DNA of 64,000 bases from Spodoptera frugiperda (taxonomy: Eukaryota; Arthropoda; Insecta; Lepidoptera; Noctuidae), in NCBI RefSeq assembly GCF_023101765.2, contig NC_064235.1:3405501-3469500 (forward strand), in the 5' to 3' direction. Of this stretch, positions 34,501 through 46,534 are shown piece after piece. Position 1 is the stretch's first letter; every line of letters starts with the position of its first letter. The position numbers were made by a program, and so were the translations under genes. Below the pieces are notes generated by a model that was not told the origin of the DNA, searched no databases, and worked only from the letters and a program-made list of their open reading frames with translations.

Positions 34501-37500
34501 ACATTGCTATACGTTTAGAGGTAAGATTTGCATGAAAAGGTTAGTTTATAGAATAGAATCAGGCGCTTTGACTTTGACTTTGACGTTACTTTGCGGAAAT
34601 CCATGCTACACTTTGTCCTGCAGTAGGGCGATCATGGCTGAAATCTAAATCTAAATGTAATTGTTAGTGAAAAGGTTAGATTTCTCTAATAATTCTCGAA
34701 AGGAGGCGACTTACCGATCAAATCAAAAGGCGACATGGTAAAGGTAGCAGGGAGCCGCTAGATACAGGTCGCTTCCAACCGACCGATCTGGAAGTCATTG
34801 GGGGAGGCCTAAAGTTCAGCTTTTTTATAGAATAACCCGGTAAACGAGCAGACGGATCACCTGATGATAAGCAATCGCCGCCGCCCATGGACATCCGAAA
34901 CACCAGAGGCATTATAAGTGCGTTGCTGGCCTTTTGGGGTTAGGAATTTAAGGGTTGTTTTAAGAAAAAAAAATCGAATATCCGAAAAACGCCCAGCAAT
35001 ACTTCACTAGACCGGGAATCGAACCCGAGACCTCGGCAGTCAAGGATTCTTTAAGAAAAAAATTCGAAAACCCGAAATACGCCCAGCAATACTTTGCCCG
35101 ACCCGGGAATCGAACCAGAGACACCGGCAGTCGTACTTGTAACCACTCGGCTAACGATGCGGTCGCAGGCGAGGCAGTCATAATATGCACCTCCGCTCAC
35201 CCCTTCGGGGATAAAAGGCGTGTCGATATAAAATTTTTTGCTGATATAACTTATTTTTTCGGGCAGGTGCCTTTGCCTTCATCGGTTTCTACCATCGCCA
35301 CTCGGAGACCACATACGTCGGGCCTCATGCTGAGCAGTTCCAGGCCAAGGATCCGAGCCAGGGTCTGTACTGCCACTCCGATGATAACTGGAGCGATGCC
35401 CAGTGTATTTACAAGTAAGAAACTTATTATAGACTTAATTGGTAGAATAGAAGAGAATAGAACAGAACAGGACAGGACAGGACAGGACAGGACAGGACAG
35501 GACAGGACAGGACAGGACAGGACAGGACAGGACAGAATAGAATACATAGAATACATGATTGAAAATTCGCTGCAGTTGTACCAATACATAAGGGTGGAGA
35601 TACTGATAGCCCAAACAACTTTAGACCAATCTCTTTGCTACCAGTATTTTCGAAAATCTTAGAAAGAGTTGTTAATAAGCGTTTAGTTGATTATATTGAG
35701 AGTAACAACTTTTTATCACCAAATCAATTTGGCTTTAGGAAGAAACGCTCAACAGAAGATGCAGTTAAATTGCTTACTGATCATATTGTACAAAATTTAG
35801 ATGACGGCAGTGCATGCGTTGGTGTTTTCCTTGATATTGCCAAAGCCTTTGACACTGTGTCAATCCCAATCCTATTGAAACGATTGGAAAACATCGGTGT
35901 CAGGGGTATTGCTCTTGATTGGTTTGCGAGCTACTTGACTGGTAGACAACAATGTTTAAAAATAGATTCGCGGGTTAGCTCTCCAGGAAAACTATCGTTC
36001 GGCGTTCCACAGGGTAGCGTTCTTGGACCTACCCTGTTTTTAATTTATCTAAATGAACTAGCCTCGTTACCACTGAAAAATGCTAAAATTATCTGTTACG
36101 CGGACGATACAGCTATAATATTCCAGGAGGCTTCCTGGAGTGACTGTTTCGTAAGTGTTCAACAAGGTATGGTTAAGGTAATGGGTTGGCTGTCGAATAA
36201 TTTGTTGACTTTGAACACTTCCAAAACTAAGTATATATGTTTCCATAAAACTATGATATCGGCTCCGTTGACTACTCCTGACATCATAATTTCTGATCAC
36301 GATAAAAATGTTGAAAATGCAGACTCTGGTACTTGCAACGCTATTCAACGAGCACGTACTATCAAGTATCTGGGAGTCAACATTGATGAAAAATTATCCT
36401 TCAGGGATCATATTGCAGCTTTGTCCTCCAGAACCAGAAAAATAATCTATGTCATGAAACAAATTAGAGATGTAGCAAGTGCCGATCTCGTCAAAAATAT
36501 CTATATCTCCCTCTGCCAATCTGTGTTAACATACTGCATACAGGCTTGGGGAGGTATTGCCACGACACACTTAATTTCATTGGAGAGGGCACAGAGATCT
36601 GTAATAAAGGTTATGTTGAGTAGGCCTATCAGGTACCCCACGGAGAAACTTTACAAAGAGTCTAAATTGCTAAGCATTCGCCGTCTTTACATAAACGCTT
36701 CTGTAAGTGCAACATACAAGCAGATGTTAACCTCCAATGCATACCAAAATTCACTGGAGAGAAGAACCTTTAGAGTCCATGTACCTGCAGTTAAAACCTC
36801 ATTTGCACAAAGATTTTCTGTTTACCTGTTTCCACATTTGTTCAACAAAATCTGTAAGGTCTGTAAATTCAAAAATGAAACCGTACGCGAAGTAAAGTCG
36901 AAAACCAACAAGTATTTGAATAATTTAAATTATCACGAAGTTGAACAGTTGTTAAGGTCTATTCGATAGTAAACTTAATGCTTTTCACACTCGCACACCA
37001 GGCTGTTAGATTCATACACACACTCACATACACGCACATTCATACACATACACATACATTCACACATATACACACACATATCCATACATATACACACGCA
37101 CATTTATACACGCATACACTCATATTCACACACTCACCTAATTACCTCATTTTATTTGAAATTCCTATATTTTTCTTTTTTTTGTATTTTAGGTTTTCTT
37201 TGATAATTACTATTAGACTAGTCCTAAGGTAAACGCTGTATTATTGACAGCCGCGATACAGGCTGTGCCTAGTGCGGTTGTCACTGTGTAAATTGGAAAA
37301 TGTATACATTGAGTTGGTAATAAAGAATTTTATTTATTATTATTTATTTAAAAAATACAATTACCTATGCGACCGCACTCATCCAGTGGATGTCGTAAGA
37401 GCCGACTACATAATCATGTATTTGACAGAGACCAGGCAGCAGAGCTCTCTGAAAAACCGGATCCTTTTAAACTGCGACCTTCATATCTCTTAGCTCTAAC

Positions 37501-39683
37501 TACATATATGTAAATGATTCAGCAGTAGATTGTCAATGGCTATTTGTGGTTTTTTTAACCCTTTCAAACTTTTGAAGAGATTTTTAGCATTCTACGAAGG
37601 GTAGATTCAGCTGTTCTGATATTTGAATTTATAATATTCTATTACTAATATCATTCTAGCTTAGTATGATTCAAATCTCATGAAAATAAAGGGGAAAATA
37701 GTAAATCTAAGGTTGCTGTTCATAAGGACAGATTTTCAAATCGTATTCTTACTTTCTTACGAAATAATATTGAGTATGTTTCTTCTTTCTACTCAATTAC
37801 ATGAAAACGGCTGAAGAAATCCAGAATGAATTTGGAACAGGGGTAGATTATGGTCTAAAATAACACATAGGCTACTTTTTAACCCATGAGAACGCGGGCG
37901 AAGCTATTTTTTAAATAAATTCGCTGACTGACACCACTTTCCTTTCTCCAGAATCAACCCTCGCGAGGAGTTTCCAGAGTCCGTGGAGTACGAGCCCAAA
38001 ATCTCCTACTTCTGCGGCCCCTACCGCTACTTCATACCAGCCACTACCGATGTCCGATGTATCTTCTCCATATTTGCAATGAATTTCGTCTTCCGATTCG
38101 GTTATGACGGAGTCACTTATAAGAGTTCCGATTTGGCCTTTGTAAGTAATGTAACGTTGCATCTTTTATCCCCGAAGGGGTAGGCAGAGCTACAGTAGTA
38201 AGTAGGCAGAGGTGCACATTACGGCACGTAATGCCGCTGACAATGCACACCCACTTTACACCGTTTGTGTTATAAGCCCCATGTAATAGGGGGTGAGCCT
38301 ATTGCCATATCCTGAGCACAATTCCAGACTACTGAGAAATTTTCGAAAACCCGATAAATGCCCAGTAATACTTTGCTCGACTCGGGAATCGAACCCGAGA
38401 CCCCTTGTCCGGCAGTCGCACTTGAGATCACTCGGCCTACGAGACAAGTCACCTGATGGTAAACGATCAACGCCGCCCATAGATAGACACCCGCAACACC
38501 AGAGGAGTCACAGATGCGTTGCCGGTCTTTTAAAAAGGAGTACGCTATTTTCTTGAAGGTTTGAAGGTGGTATCGGTTCGCAAATACCGCCGACGACAGC
38601 TTTATTAAAAGGAATACTAGAAAATTAAATTAAGGAACACTTATTTCAAGTGTGGGAGAGCCATGCTTCGGCACGAATGGGTCGGCTCGACCGGAGTGAT
38701 ACCACGGCCGAGCAGAAAACCGACGCGAAACAACGCTTGCGTTGTTTTTCCAATCTGTCTGTCTTCCCAATCTTCCCAATCCCCGATTCCAGAACAACAA
38801 CAGTTAAATTCCTAACCCCCAAAAAGCCGGCAACGCACTTGTAACGCCTCTGGTGTTTCAAGTGTCCATGAGCGGCGACGATTGCTTACCATCAGGTGAT
38901 ACGTCTGCTCGTTTACCCCCATTTACGGCGTGTTTCATAAAGAAAAAGTCGAACCACAAGACAATGGGCGAGGCGTCACCGATTCATGGTGGATATCCCA
39001 CCCAAACGCACGAAGCGCTTCGCTTCAAGCTTCCTTGTGCGAACTGCTAGGGAGTGGAACTCCTTGCCGGAGTCTGTGTTTCCTGATGGGTATAACCTGG
39101 GTGTCTTCAAAGCCCGAGTGAATAGGTTGCTTAGGGGCAGACGTGTTCCGTCGTAGGCCGCATCATCACTTACCATCAGACGAGATAGCGGCCAAACGTC
39201 GACCCATTAAATGTAAAAAAAAAAAAAAACGTAATGCCACTGTACAATGTACACACACTTTTCACAATTCAACTTGTATGTCAATCACACATCTAGAGAC
39301 TACCGAAAAACCGTAAAATGCCCAGTAATACTTTGCTCGACCGGTAATCGAACCCGAGACCTCTCCGAGAGATCACTCGCGTAAAGCCGGCCCATTCGTG
39401 CTGAAGCATGGCTCTCCCACACTTTGCTAGTTTCTCTCATTCTCATTTTTCTCCTAGTTTTGATATAATGATATGAACAATAGTTTTAATATAAAGGAAG
39501 GCTTAAAAACTACAAAAATAAAAGCTATATTGCATTATATTTGACCATGCTTCCTCCCAGATGTACCAGAACGGGCAGGTGTTCTACACGGACGAGCCGT
39601 GGGCAGGCATGTCCTGCTGGAACTGGGCGTGCAAGTGGCGCCACAACCAGAACCAGCGCTCCAACGAGTTCTTCATCAATTAA
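28575..39683 (+). CDS. Nine-exon gene of unknown function (secreted or membrane protein)
   Basis: Proposed exons: 28575-28608, 30972-31000, 31395-31427, 31978-32103, 33406-33694, 34413-34520, 35267-35414, 37952-38141 and 39561-39683 (TAA). All joins keep frame and give 359 residues. Exons 4-9 are well supported; exons 1-3 are short and less certain. The N-terminus (MVFVKLVFLLI) looks like a signal peptide. The middle is helical and charged (HSYADEKFEKLQDYYNYMNG), followed by a hydrophobic stretch near SPGLLVLLSSLIACNISL that could span a membrane. The C-terminal half is rich in Cys and aromatics: CHSDDNWSDAQC, SYFCGPYRYF, and MSCWNWACKW near the end. I do not recognise the family. Codon use in the last exons is GC-rich, unlike the repeats around them. 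Confidence 0.6.
28688..28922 (-). mobile_element. MITE, AGGGTAGATGAC family, internally deleted
   Basis: Both ends (AGGGATGATGACGGGGTA and AGTCATCTACCC) are present, but about 75 bp of the middle is missing. Confidence 0.65.
30090..30350 (+). mobile_element. 3' fragment of an RTE-like non-LTR retrotransposon
   Basis: Translates in shifting frames to W-[TA]-GHI-RRADDRWGKRV... and ...GEAYVQQWT-like residues, the familiar C-terminal end of RTE-type reverse transcriptases, and ends in TGATGATGA. Frame breaks show it is dead. A shorter piece is at 57130-57205. Confidence 0.65.
31225..31360 (-). mobile_element. SINE family 1, 3' fragment
   Basis: Tail and 3' body only, in intron 2 of the nine-exon gene. 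Confidence 0.7.
32208..33005. repeat. ~800-bp inverted repeat in the nine-exon gene
   Basis: Arms of about 320 bp (32208-32535; 32690-33005) face each other across ~155 bp. Both contain CCCCATCGATCCCATATGTG-type sequence and GTGTGTGGGGACACACGAAT. It lies in intron 4 and would fold in the primary transcript. Confidence 0.8.
34975..35225 (-). mobile_element. SINE family 1, rearranged with doubled head
   Basis: Two tRNA-like head segments (ACCGGGAATCGAACCCGAGA and CCCGGGAATCGAACCAGAGA) are followed by a 3' tail piece. Confidence 0.6.
35461..35535. repeat. (RACAG)15 pentanucleotide array
   Basis: Fifteen 5-bp units, two AACAG then GACAG, 46 bp after the exon 7 donor and directly before the LINE. 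Confidence 0.9.
35581..36969 (+). CDS. Reverse transcriptase ORF of the LINE (N-terminus lost)
   Basis: The open frame starts at 35581 (PIHKGGDTDSPNNFRPISLL) and ends at 36969 with no internal stop. RT motifs in order: FRPISLLP, FGFRKKRSTEDA, FLDIAKAFDTVS with the first catalytic Asp, FGVPQGSVLGPTLFLIYLNE, and the active-site ICYADDTAII; then LGVNIDEKLSFRDHI and a C-terminal region with YCIQAWGG. The endonuclease domain and the start of RT are absent, so the copy cannot move by itself, but the intact frame argues for recent insertion. The Jockey/CR1 group is inferred from the motifs; the exact clade is uncertain. Confidence 0.85.
   Translation, partial: PIHKGGDTDSPNNFRPISLLPVFSKILERVVNKRLVDYIESNNFLSPNQFGFRKKRSTEDAVKLLTDHIVQNLDDGSACVGVFLDIAKAFDTVSIPILLKRLENIGVRGIALDWFASYLTGRQQCLKIDSRVSSPGKLSFGVPQGSVLGPTLFLIYLNELASLPLKNAKIICYADDTAIIFQEASWSDCFVSVQQGMVKVMGWLSNNLLTLNTSKTKYICFHKTMISAPLTTPDIIISDHDKNVENADSGTCNAIQRARTIKYLGVNIDEKLSFRDHIAALSSRTRKIIYVMKQIRDVASADLVKNIYISLCQSVLTYCIQAWGGIATTHLISLERAQRSVIKVMLSRPIRYPTEKLYKESKLLSIRRLYINASVSATYKQMLTSNAYQNSLERRTFRVHVPAVKTSFAQRFSVYLFPHLFNKICKVCKFKNETVREVKSKTNKYLNNLNYHEVEQLLRSIR
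37010..37140. repeat. (CA)n/(TACACA)n microsatellite
   Basis: Interrupted CA-rich repeat in the 3' region of the LINE. Confidence 0.85.
38165..38445 (-). mobile_element. SINE family 1, minus strand
   Basis: Nearly complete copy in intron 8 of the nine-exon gene; tail partly duplicated near 38180. Confidence 0.75.
38950..39230 (+). mobile_element. Dispersed repeat, CGAAGCGCTTCGCTTCAAGC family
   Basis: A ~270-bp unit ending in poly(A), like the 3' end of a non-LTR element or SINE. Other copies are at 5040-5310 and 33045-33300. Confidence 0.65.
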
Positions 39684-39826
39684 ACTAACTAATTCATTGT
39701 CTTAGAGCCTTTTATTTGACAGACCATCACAGATAAACCTTAGTGGTTTTTTGGTTGCTATTTGTTATTTATTGTATTGTTTGCTATTTGTGTAAATATT
39801 ATAATTTGCTTGCTATTTGTGTAAAT

Positions 39827-39836
39827 AATAAATAAA
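39827..39836 (+). terminator. Polyadenylation signals of the nine-exon gene
   Basis: Two overlapping AATAAA motifs about 145 bp after the stop codon at 39683. Confidence 0.6.
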
Positions 39837-41283
39837 GTAAAAAAAAAAGATGGGCCCCAGAAGGGCTGATGCCCCATCCGGAGCTGCGGGTAATGTAGTA
39901 GGTTACCGGGGCTCCGGCTCAAAGCAGGAGTAAGAACGGGGTGGTTTTTAGTCAGTAAGAGTCTGACACTCCCTCTCGCCTCTCGCCTCGCACAAGGCGG
40001 GAGAAGCAATAAGATGATTTGCCCCTTCAAAAAAAAAAAAGAATTTTTTTTTATACTAACATCCACTTTTGATAGCTATGTTATGAGTCCCAAAAAAAAT
40101 TGCAAAATATGGGAATCGAACCAGAAATTTTGCACTCTACTAATGAGAGGTTGAGGTAGATTTTGTTTTTATTTTTTAAACGTAGCCCCACTGGACCCAC
40201 ACAGGGCCCAGTAGGGCTGATGCCTGATCCGGAGCTGCGGACTACCTAGTGGGTTTACCGGGGCTCCGGCTCGAACGGCAGAAGTAGGAACGGGGTGGTT
40301 TTTAGTCAGTAAGAGACTGACACTCTCGCCTGTCGCCTCCCACAAGGCGGGAGAAATCATAGGGTGATTTTCCCCCTCAAAAAAAAGAGCCTTTTATTTG
40401 CCAGACCACCATAGATGAAGCCCCAGTAGCGCTGCCTGATCCGGAGCTGCGGGTAATGTAACAGGTTACCGGGGCTCTGGCTCAAAGCACAAGTAGGAAC
40501 GGGGTTGTTTTTTAGTCAGTAAGAGTCTGACACTCCCTCTCGCCTCACACAAGGCGGGAGAAGTCACTGGATGATACTCCCGCTAAAAAAACCTAGACGA
40601 TAGACACATTCTGTAGGAAAGAAATGGAACTTAGTCTCATAAGTTCACATACACACGATACTCGAACCCGGAACAACAATTTGTAAACACACAGAGTTGC
40701 TCCGTGCGGGTATCTAACCCGCTACACATTGGACGGCATCCAGTTGCCCAATCAGCGCGCCAACCGTGCAGACATAACTGTAGTTTTTAACCGACTTCAA
40801 AGAAAAAGGTTCTCATTTTGACCTATGTATGTATGTTTGCAACATCACGCCTTTTATTCCCGAAGGAGTAGGCAGAGGTGCACATTACGGCACGTAATGC
40901 CGCTATACAATATACATCCACTTTTCACCATTTGTGTTATAAGTCCCATGTAATAGAGGGTGTTATAACATAATAAATCAAATAATTTTGTCTTTGACTT
41001 TGAAATAAAACACGTATATTTTAAAAAGTTATTTACTAACGAAATAACAGATTACATTCACATTATAACAGGCCTATACATACAACTATATACATACAAT
41101 AAAATAATGCATTTCTCTTTGCATTGCACCGAACATTGAAAAAAATGTTTCGAAAAAAATACGTTTATACAAAAATCGCTTTTTCGATCTTTCCTTGAGT
41201 ACCGGGGATTCGTGTTATGGCAAACTGGGACTCCTCAATCACCCTAAGGACAGAGGCTTAATTAATAAAACTATTTTCAAAAT

Positions 41284-41648
41284 ATAGGGTGACTGGTAAT
41301 TAGTGAACGATATTTAAACACGTGATTGTACTCATGATTACAAACAACTTTCCCGAAGAAACTTTAATTGTATAATTATTGTTTTTATTTTTATCACAAT
41401 AACAAAGTAAAGTAAGTAAACTTCCAAAATACCTACCTAGTTACTAGTCTTCCTATAACGCGGGCGCGGGCGCCTCGCTGCTAACAGCTGATCATGCGAA
41501 AGCAAGCGCGCGCGAAATTTTTAATTTTGTTATTGTGATAAAAATAAAACTAATGAGTACACGAAAAAAGTTTCTTTGGAAAAGTTGTTTGTAATCATGA
41601 GTACAATCACGTGTTTAAATATCGTTCACTAATTACCAGTCACCCTAT
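41284..41648. mobile_element. ~365-bp MITE, AGGGTGACTGGTAATTAGTG family
   Basis: Left AGGGTGACTGGTAATTAGTG and its inverse at the right. Half copies lie at 19283-19520, 21430-21570, 33990-34385 and 62010-62190. Confidence 0.75.
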
Positions 41649-42073
41649 ATAACTATCGTGGACATACTAAATTAATAACATAATACGACTTACTCTTATA
41701 CTAACTTTTCGAGGACGCTCGATTAATTTCAAAGAGGTTATGAGTCCTTATCATGGTCTGAAACTACTCGAGTGTTCTACTCGAATTGGTTACGTGAGTA
41801 ACGACCCAATATTGAAATGCTAGTCAATTTTAAGTTGTACTTATATATCGTGCTATCTCTGTCACTTTATATATAATTTATAGAGACAGAACTATTATTG
41901 AGAGCTCGTACATTCAGAGAGAAACATAAGTCGTATTATGTAATTAAATTTTAGGTTAAGAAAGGATTGTCATAAGCACTCAGAGACATTTAATGATTAC
42001 TTAAGCTATTCCTTAGTAAGAATATTCATAGAAAACGATTGCTAAGGAATGGGTTAAGTAACCATTAAATGAC

Positions 42074-42215
42074 TCTGACCAAGTCGCGCAACCATACAGA
42101 GAGACGCCAGAACAAATACTAGAGTTGACTCGGTCGCCGGCAACTAGTTGCGCCACCATGTTGCCAACAGTTGAGACACCAAGTTGACCATTATTGCGTT
42201 GGTTGCGCGACTTAG
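42074..42215. mobile_element. ~142-bp MITE, AAGTCGCGCAACCA family
   Basis: AAGTCGCGCAACCATAC at the left and GTTGGTTGCGCGACTT at the right. Related sequence fills 47030-47440. Confidence 0.6.
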
Positions 42216-42237
42216 TCGTAAACTACGGTGGTCTAAT

Positions 42238-42548
42238 AGGGTAGATGACTAATTTCTATTTTAATATCCGTCTTGTAGATTATTTTAAAACATTAGACAT
42301 GTATTTTTTATTTTCTTACAGAAACAAATACTTTTGAAGATATATCGATTTGAAATATCGCGAGACGTCACTTCTAGGTAAGTTTTATACGTAGAAATGA
42401 CGTATTTGCTCTTCTAAACATTGATTCGTTTTATCTAAGTATTGTTATCTTATATGACAAAATAGAAAAATACGTGTCTAATATTTTTTCATTACCTAAC
42501 TGACGGACTAAATAGATGTTTTAATTTTCATACCCCGTCATCATCCCT
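42238..42548 (+). mobile_element. MITE, AGGGTAGATGAC family, intact
   Basis: Starts AGGGTAGATGAC and ends GTCATCATCCCT; body includes ATATATCGATTTGAAATATC. Near-identical to 47813-48122. Confidence 0.75.
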
Positions 42549-42701
42549 ATTATTGGGGATTTTAAATGGGTTAATGATTTAAAAAATGGGAGGGAAATAT
42601 GTTTGGCCGTTAGTAATTTTCGCCTCAATAACTAGTGTTAGTAAAGACAGTATTCTACAACATACATTGTAGGTAAATAGGTTTTATGTTATTTTCCTTA
42701 G

Positions 42702-42994
42702 GGGCCATCTATTAATTACGTCACACCTTAAGGGGGTCGACGAAGTGTCACTTTATGTGACAAGGGGGGGGGGGTCTTAAATTTCGTGACGTCACATTTC
42801 AATTATTATAATCTAACTGTTAAAACACGAATTTGAAACTATTTTCTAAACTAAAAAAAATCTAGATGTAAAATTATAAAATGTGACGTCACACTAGGGG
42901 GGGTCTCAGAAATGTGACCAATTGTGACAAGGACGGGGAGGGGGGGGGGAGTAAAAAATCATGAAATTCGTATGACGTAATTTATGGATGGCCC
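42702..42994. mobile_element. ~293-bp MITE with GGGCCATC ends and G-tracts
   Basis: GGGCCATCTATTAATTACGT at the left matches the inverse of ACGTAATTTATGGATGGCCC at the right. Runs of 8-10 G occur near both ends. Confidence 0.75.
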
Positions 42995-43366
42995 TTTATG
43001 GTCAGTACAAGAATTGTATTAAATTAAGCATTTTACACTCCGTGGGAAAGGTAGGGATTAGCAAGTAAAGCCGGGTGAGTTTGTTAGTATCAGGCAAGCT
43101 ATTTATACAAATTAAATTAAAATTAAATTTAACAACTTCGCCGTTTAACGTTATACATTTTTTGTTTAACAAAATTTTCTTTTAATTTTTTTATCTTTTT
43201 ATACAATATTAGTTTTTTCTCACTATTTACATGACATATCATCTAAAATAATTAATCTAATGCATTTTGCGTTTTACGTAAATAAATGTTTTCTCTGTTA
43301 AACTTAATATATTAAAAAATAAATTCAGTACTGTTCCTAACAAGCTACATGTACGGCGTGAAACTA

Positions 43367-43599
43367 AAGGTAAGCGTCCATAAGCCCGCATCGTACGCAT
43401 CGCACGCATCGGACGAATCGCATCAAACGGATTAATTTTTCAGACTGCGTCCATTGTATCGACAGCGTTCGGATTGCCGACGCAAGTATCAGCAATCGGA
43501 TTGCCGATCCCACTTTCACTCGGATTTTTGGCATCGGCATTCCGTATGACGTCATCGGTACGCATCGCATGTCAGCATTGCCGATGAACGCTTACCTTA
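43367..43599. mobile_element. ~233-bp MITE, TAAGGTAAG family
   Basis: Same ends and inner GATTGCCGATCCCACTTTCA block as the copy at 9404, with the right arm shortened. Confidence 0.7.
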
Positions 43600-43993
43600 A
43601 AAATTACTTTATGTAACTATACTCTCAAATATGAGTTAAAAATGTTTCCCAAACTAAATATATAGCTACTAAAATACCTAAGAATTACATATCGCAGTAG
43701 AATTTTCAATATTCAATTGTTACATGTGTATAATATATGAAATCATATTATCATCGTGTGCTTAGAAAATAGTTACTGCGATATATGTATGTGTAAAAAC
43801 TAAATTAAAATTGCATCTACATGTATAATTAAACAACAATATACAAAACCTTTATAAAGGAAGACTAAATGCTAAAAAAATAAAAGCTATGTTGCATTGC
43901 TTCTGTGTTTGATCCTAGATACCTAAACTATTGTTCGTAGGTTTCCATACTTTAAATTCTTTGGTTTTTTGTGCATATTATATGATATATCGT

Positions 43994-44987
43994 AAGTGAC
44001 CCGGTTGTGGCCACTTTAAGAATTTTGTCGACTTTGAGGCTTTCTTAACTTATACTTTTTGTTATCACAAACATATTTCTTGTAAAAAGTCATTTAACAT
44101 GTATTAACTTTGCCTAAGAAAACCCTTTTTTAAAGAACGTCCAATAGAAAAATAACTGTATAAGAAAGAAAAAAAAGGGGAGTTTGTGCCATTTTTGGCC
44201 AGATTCGTGCCATTTGTGGCCACGGTCGTGTGCCAGTTCTGGCCATCAAAAAATACAATAAAGGTAATCAAAATTTATTAATTAAATTGGACATTTTACA
44301 AACAATGGTTTTTATTTAGTTTGGAAAATATGAAATATTATTACTTCACTTGAATTTAACTTACAAATAAAGAGATCAACATTTATATGACGTTGGTAAA
44401 AGCTGCAAAGTAAACTGACCTCCCCTTTGTGTGAAGGCAATTTATTGCATCTCTGAAAATGAAAAATATGTATTTGTTGATATGTAAAGCCAAGGAAAAA
44501 AAGCCACGATAAAATAAAGGGGAAGAAGTCGGGTGTCTGTGTACATTAGTTTTGGCCAGCCATGTGGCCAAAGATGGAGAAATTCATAATTTTGTCTCCA
44601 TTAGTGGCCACCTTCTAATAACCGCACTTCAGAAATATATGGCGACAAAATAACTTTAGTTTCACTTAGACAATATATTCTTCATGTAGTATTAACATAA
44701 ACATCCAAACAATAAGCAAAGATTTAAAAAATAAAAACCAAATCCTCACCCGCTCGCCTTAGCCTTTTTGTTAAGATCTTAACAATTTCACTCTCAACTA
44801 AAAAGAATGCTTTGTTGCATCGAAGTGAAGCTTGACACATCAAAGCTGCCAACGGTATCAGTGTCTCCAATATTCAATATTTTAAATACTGTACATCACA
44901 GAGTAATTTATTTGTCCATGACTTAGTTATAAATATTTGAAGGTCCAAATGGCCACAAAGGGGTCGGTGGCCACAACCGGGTCACTT
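43994..44987. mobile_element. 994-bp element with TGGCCA-rich interior
   Basis: AAGTGACCCGGTTGTGGCCA at the left is exactly inverted at the right. Inside, TGGCCA or GTGGCCAC recurs about ten times in both orientations. No convincing coding sequence. Confidence 0.7.
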
Positions 44988-46534
44988 GCCCTAGTATACA
45001 TATTATATGATATTGAAATCATCACCATGAGGTGACGTCACAGTGGAATACATTTGTACCCCTACTCTTCCCGCGGGTGTAGTAGGCTGAAATTAATACG
45101 GTAACCTACATCTATCCAAAATCTATGAATCCGGAGCTGCGGACTACCGAGCGGGTTTACCGGGGCTCCGGCTCGAAAAGCAGGAGAAGGAACGGGGTGG
45201 TTTTTAGTCAGTAAGAGTCTGACACTCCCTCTCGCAGCGCCCAAGGCGGGAGAAGTCATTGGATGATTTTCCCCCCTCAAAAATAAAATAATCCAAAATC
45301 TATGAATCGATTTTTTGAGTATAAGTATAACTTTTATGGAGTTTCGGTCAAAACTAAATCGTAATCCACAAATTGAAGATTGAGATAGGATTGGGATGTC
45401 GAACCATTCTGGTTCACTTCGATCTTTCGAATGGAAAGTTAACTGACATGATCACTAACACTAGTATTAGAACTCAAAACAATATATTTACCATGTTTTT
45501 GCAAGTGCCATTATGCCACGGGTGAACTGTCATCCGTGACCATGGCGCTTGCAACATTACCGAAATATCGGAAACTCATAGAAATAGAAAAACATGGTAA
45601 ATACCCCGTTTCGAGTTCTAATACTAGGGAAAGTTAACACATTGAACGCCACGGTGGTCACCGGTGACCGACGTTAGCGGAGGATTTGCCTTCAACAGTT
45701 TTCTATTGGCAGTCAAAGACTTTAGGAATAGCCACCTTTGTCACTGTCACATATACAACCCACTTTTCACCAATTATGTTATAAATCCAACGTGTTTTAA
45801 ACTAATTTTATTATGCGGCTTCGCTCGCTTTAGTGACTAAAATTATATTGACTTTTTGTAATAGACTATGTATGTTACATAACACAACACCCCCTTTTTT
45901 TTTAAAAAAAAAGCCAAACATTTTTCAATATTTTTAGAAATTATTTCGAGACATTATGTTTTTAGAGCCTGATTCACAATATCTGATAAATACTGCTAAT
46001 GAATATGAGCCCCTATTGTGGGTTGAAATTAGTCAAGTCACGTCGTCAAACTGTTATTTGAGTACGTTGTAAAACATTATGAATTTACCAGATATTGTGA
46101 AAAAGGCATGTAAAGTAGTTAATATTATAAAATCTCATTGGAGAAGGAACCTACTGCTACAATTTTCAAAATTGAAAAATGCCACGCCCAAGAATCGAAC
46201 TCTTAACTTTGCAATCAATAATTTACAAGCCAGACCAACAATACAGACCTAATATAAAAATCTAATTCATTATTAATTCTAGATATTATTATTTAATTTT
46301 AATTTAATAATTGAAATTCTACGATTTTTTTTAAATAAATATACTTTTCTTAAAAATCTTTCCTACGATCAAACTGGACTCCATCTGCGCAGTTACTGTG
46401 ATTTTTTTCAAAAAATTACAGTAACACACTAACCGACTCGGGAATCAAACTTTGATACTAACGTTCTCTTGCTTGCAACTTTCTAAACCAACATGGGCAG
46501 TGACATTATAATATGCAGTTTATTTTTATTGCAA

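Larger units (their letters stand above)
35540..37362 (+). mobile_element. 5'-truncated Jockey/CR1-like LINE
   Basis: It contains the reverse transcriptase ORF, a 3' segment with a CA-rich microsatellite, and a (TTATTTA)n tail. It sits in the same sense inside intron 7 of the nine-exon gene, and a pentanucleotide array marks its 5' junction. Confidence 0.8.

Noticed and set aside
35267..35662. 131-residue plus-strand ORF with TGQDR repeats (and VLSCP repeats on the minus strand)
   Set aside because: It reads exon 7 in another frame and then the RACAG array; the repeats are a 5-bp microsatellite.
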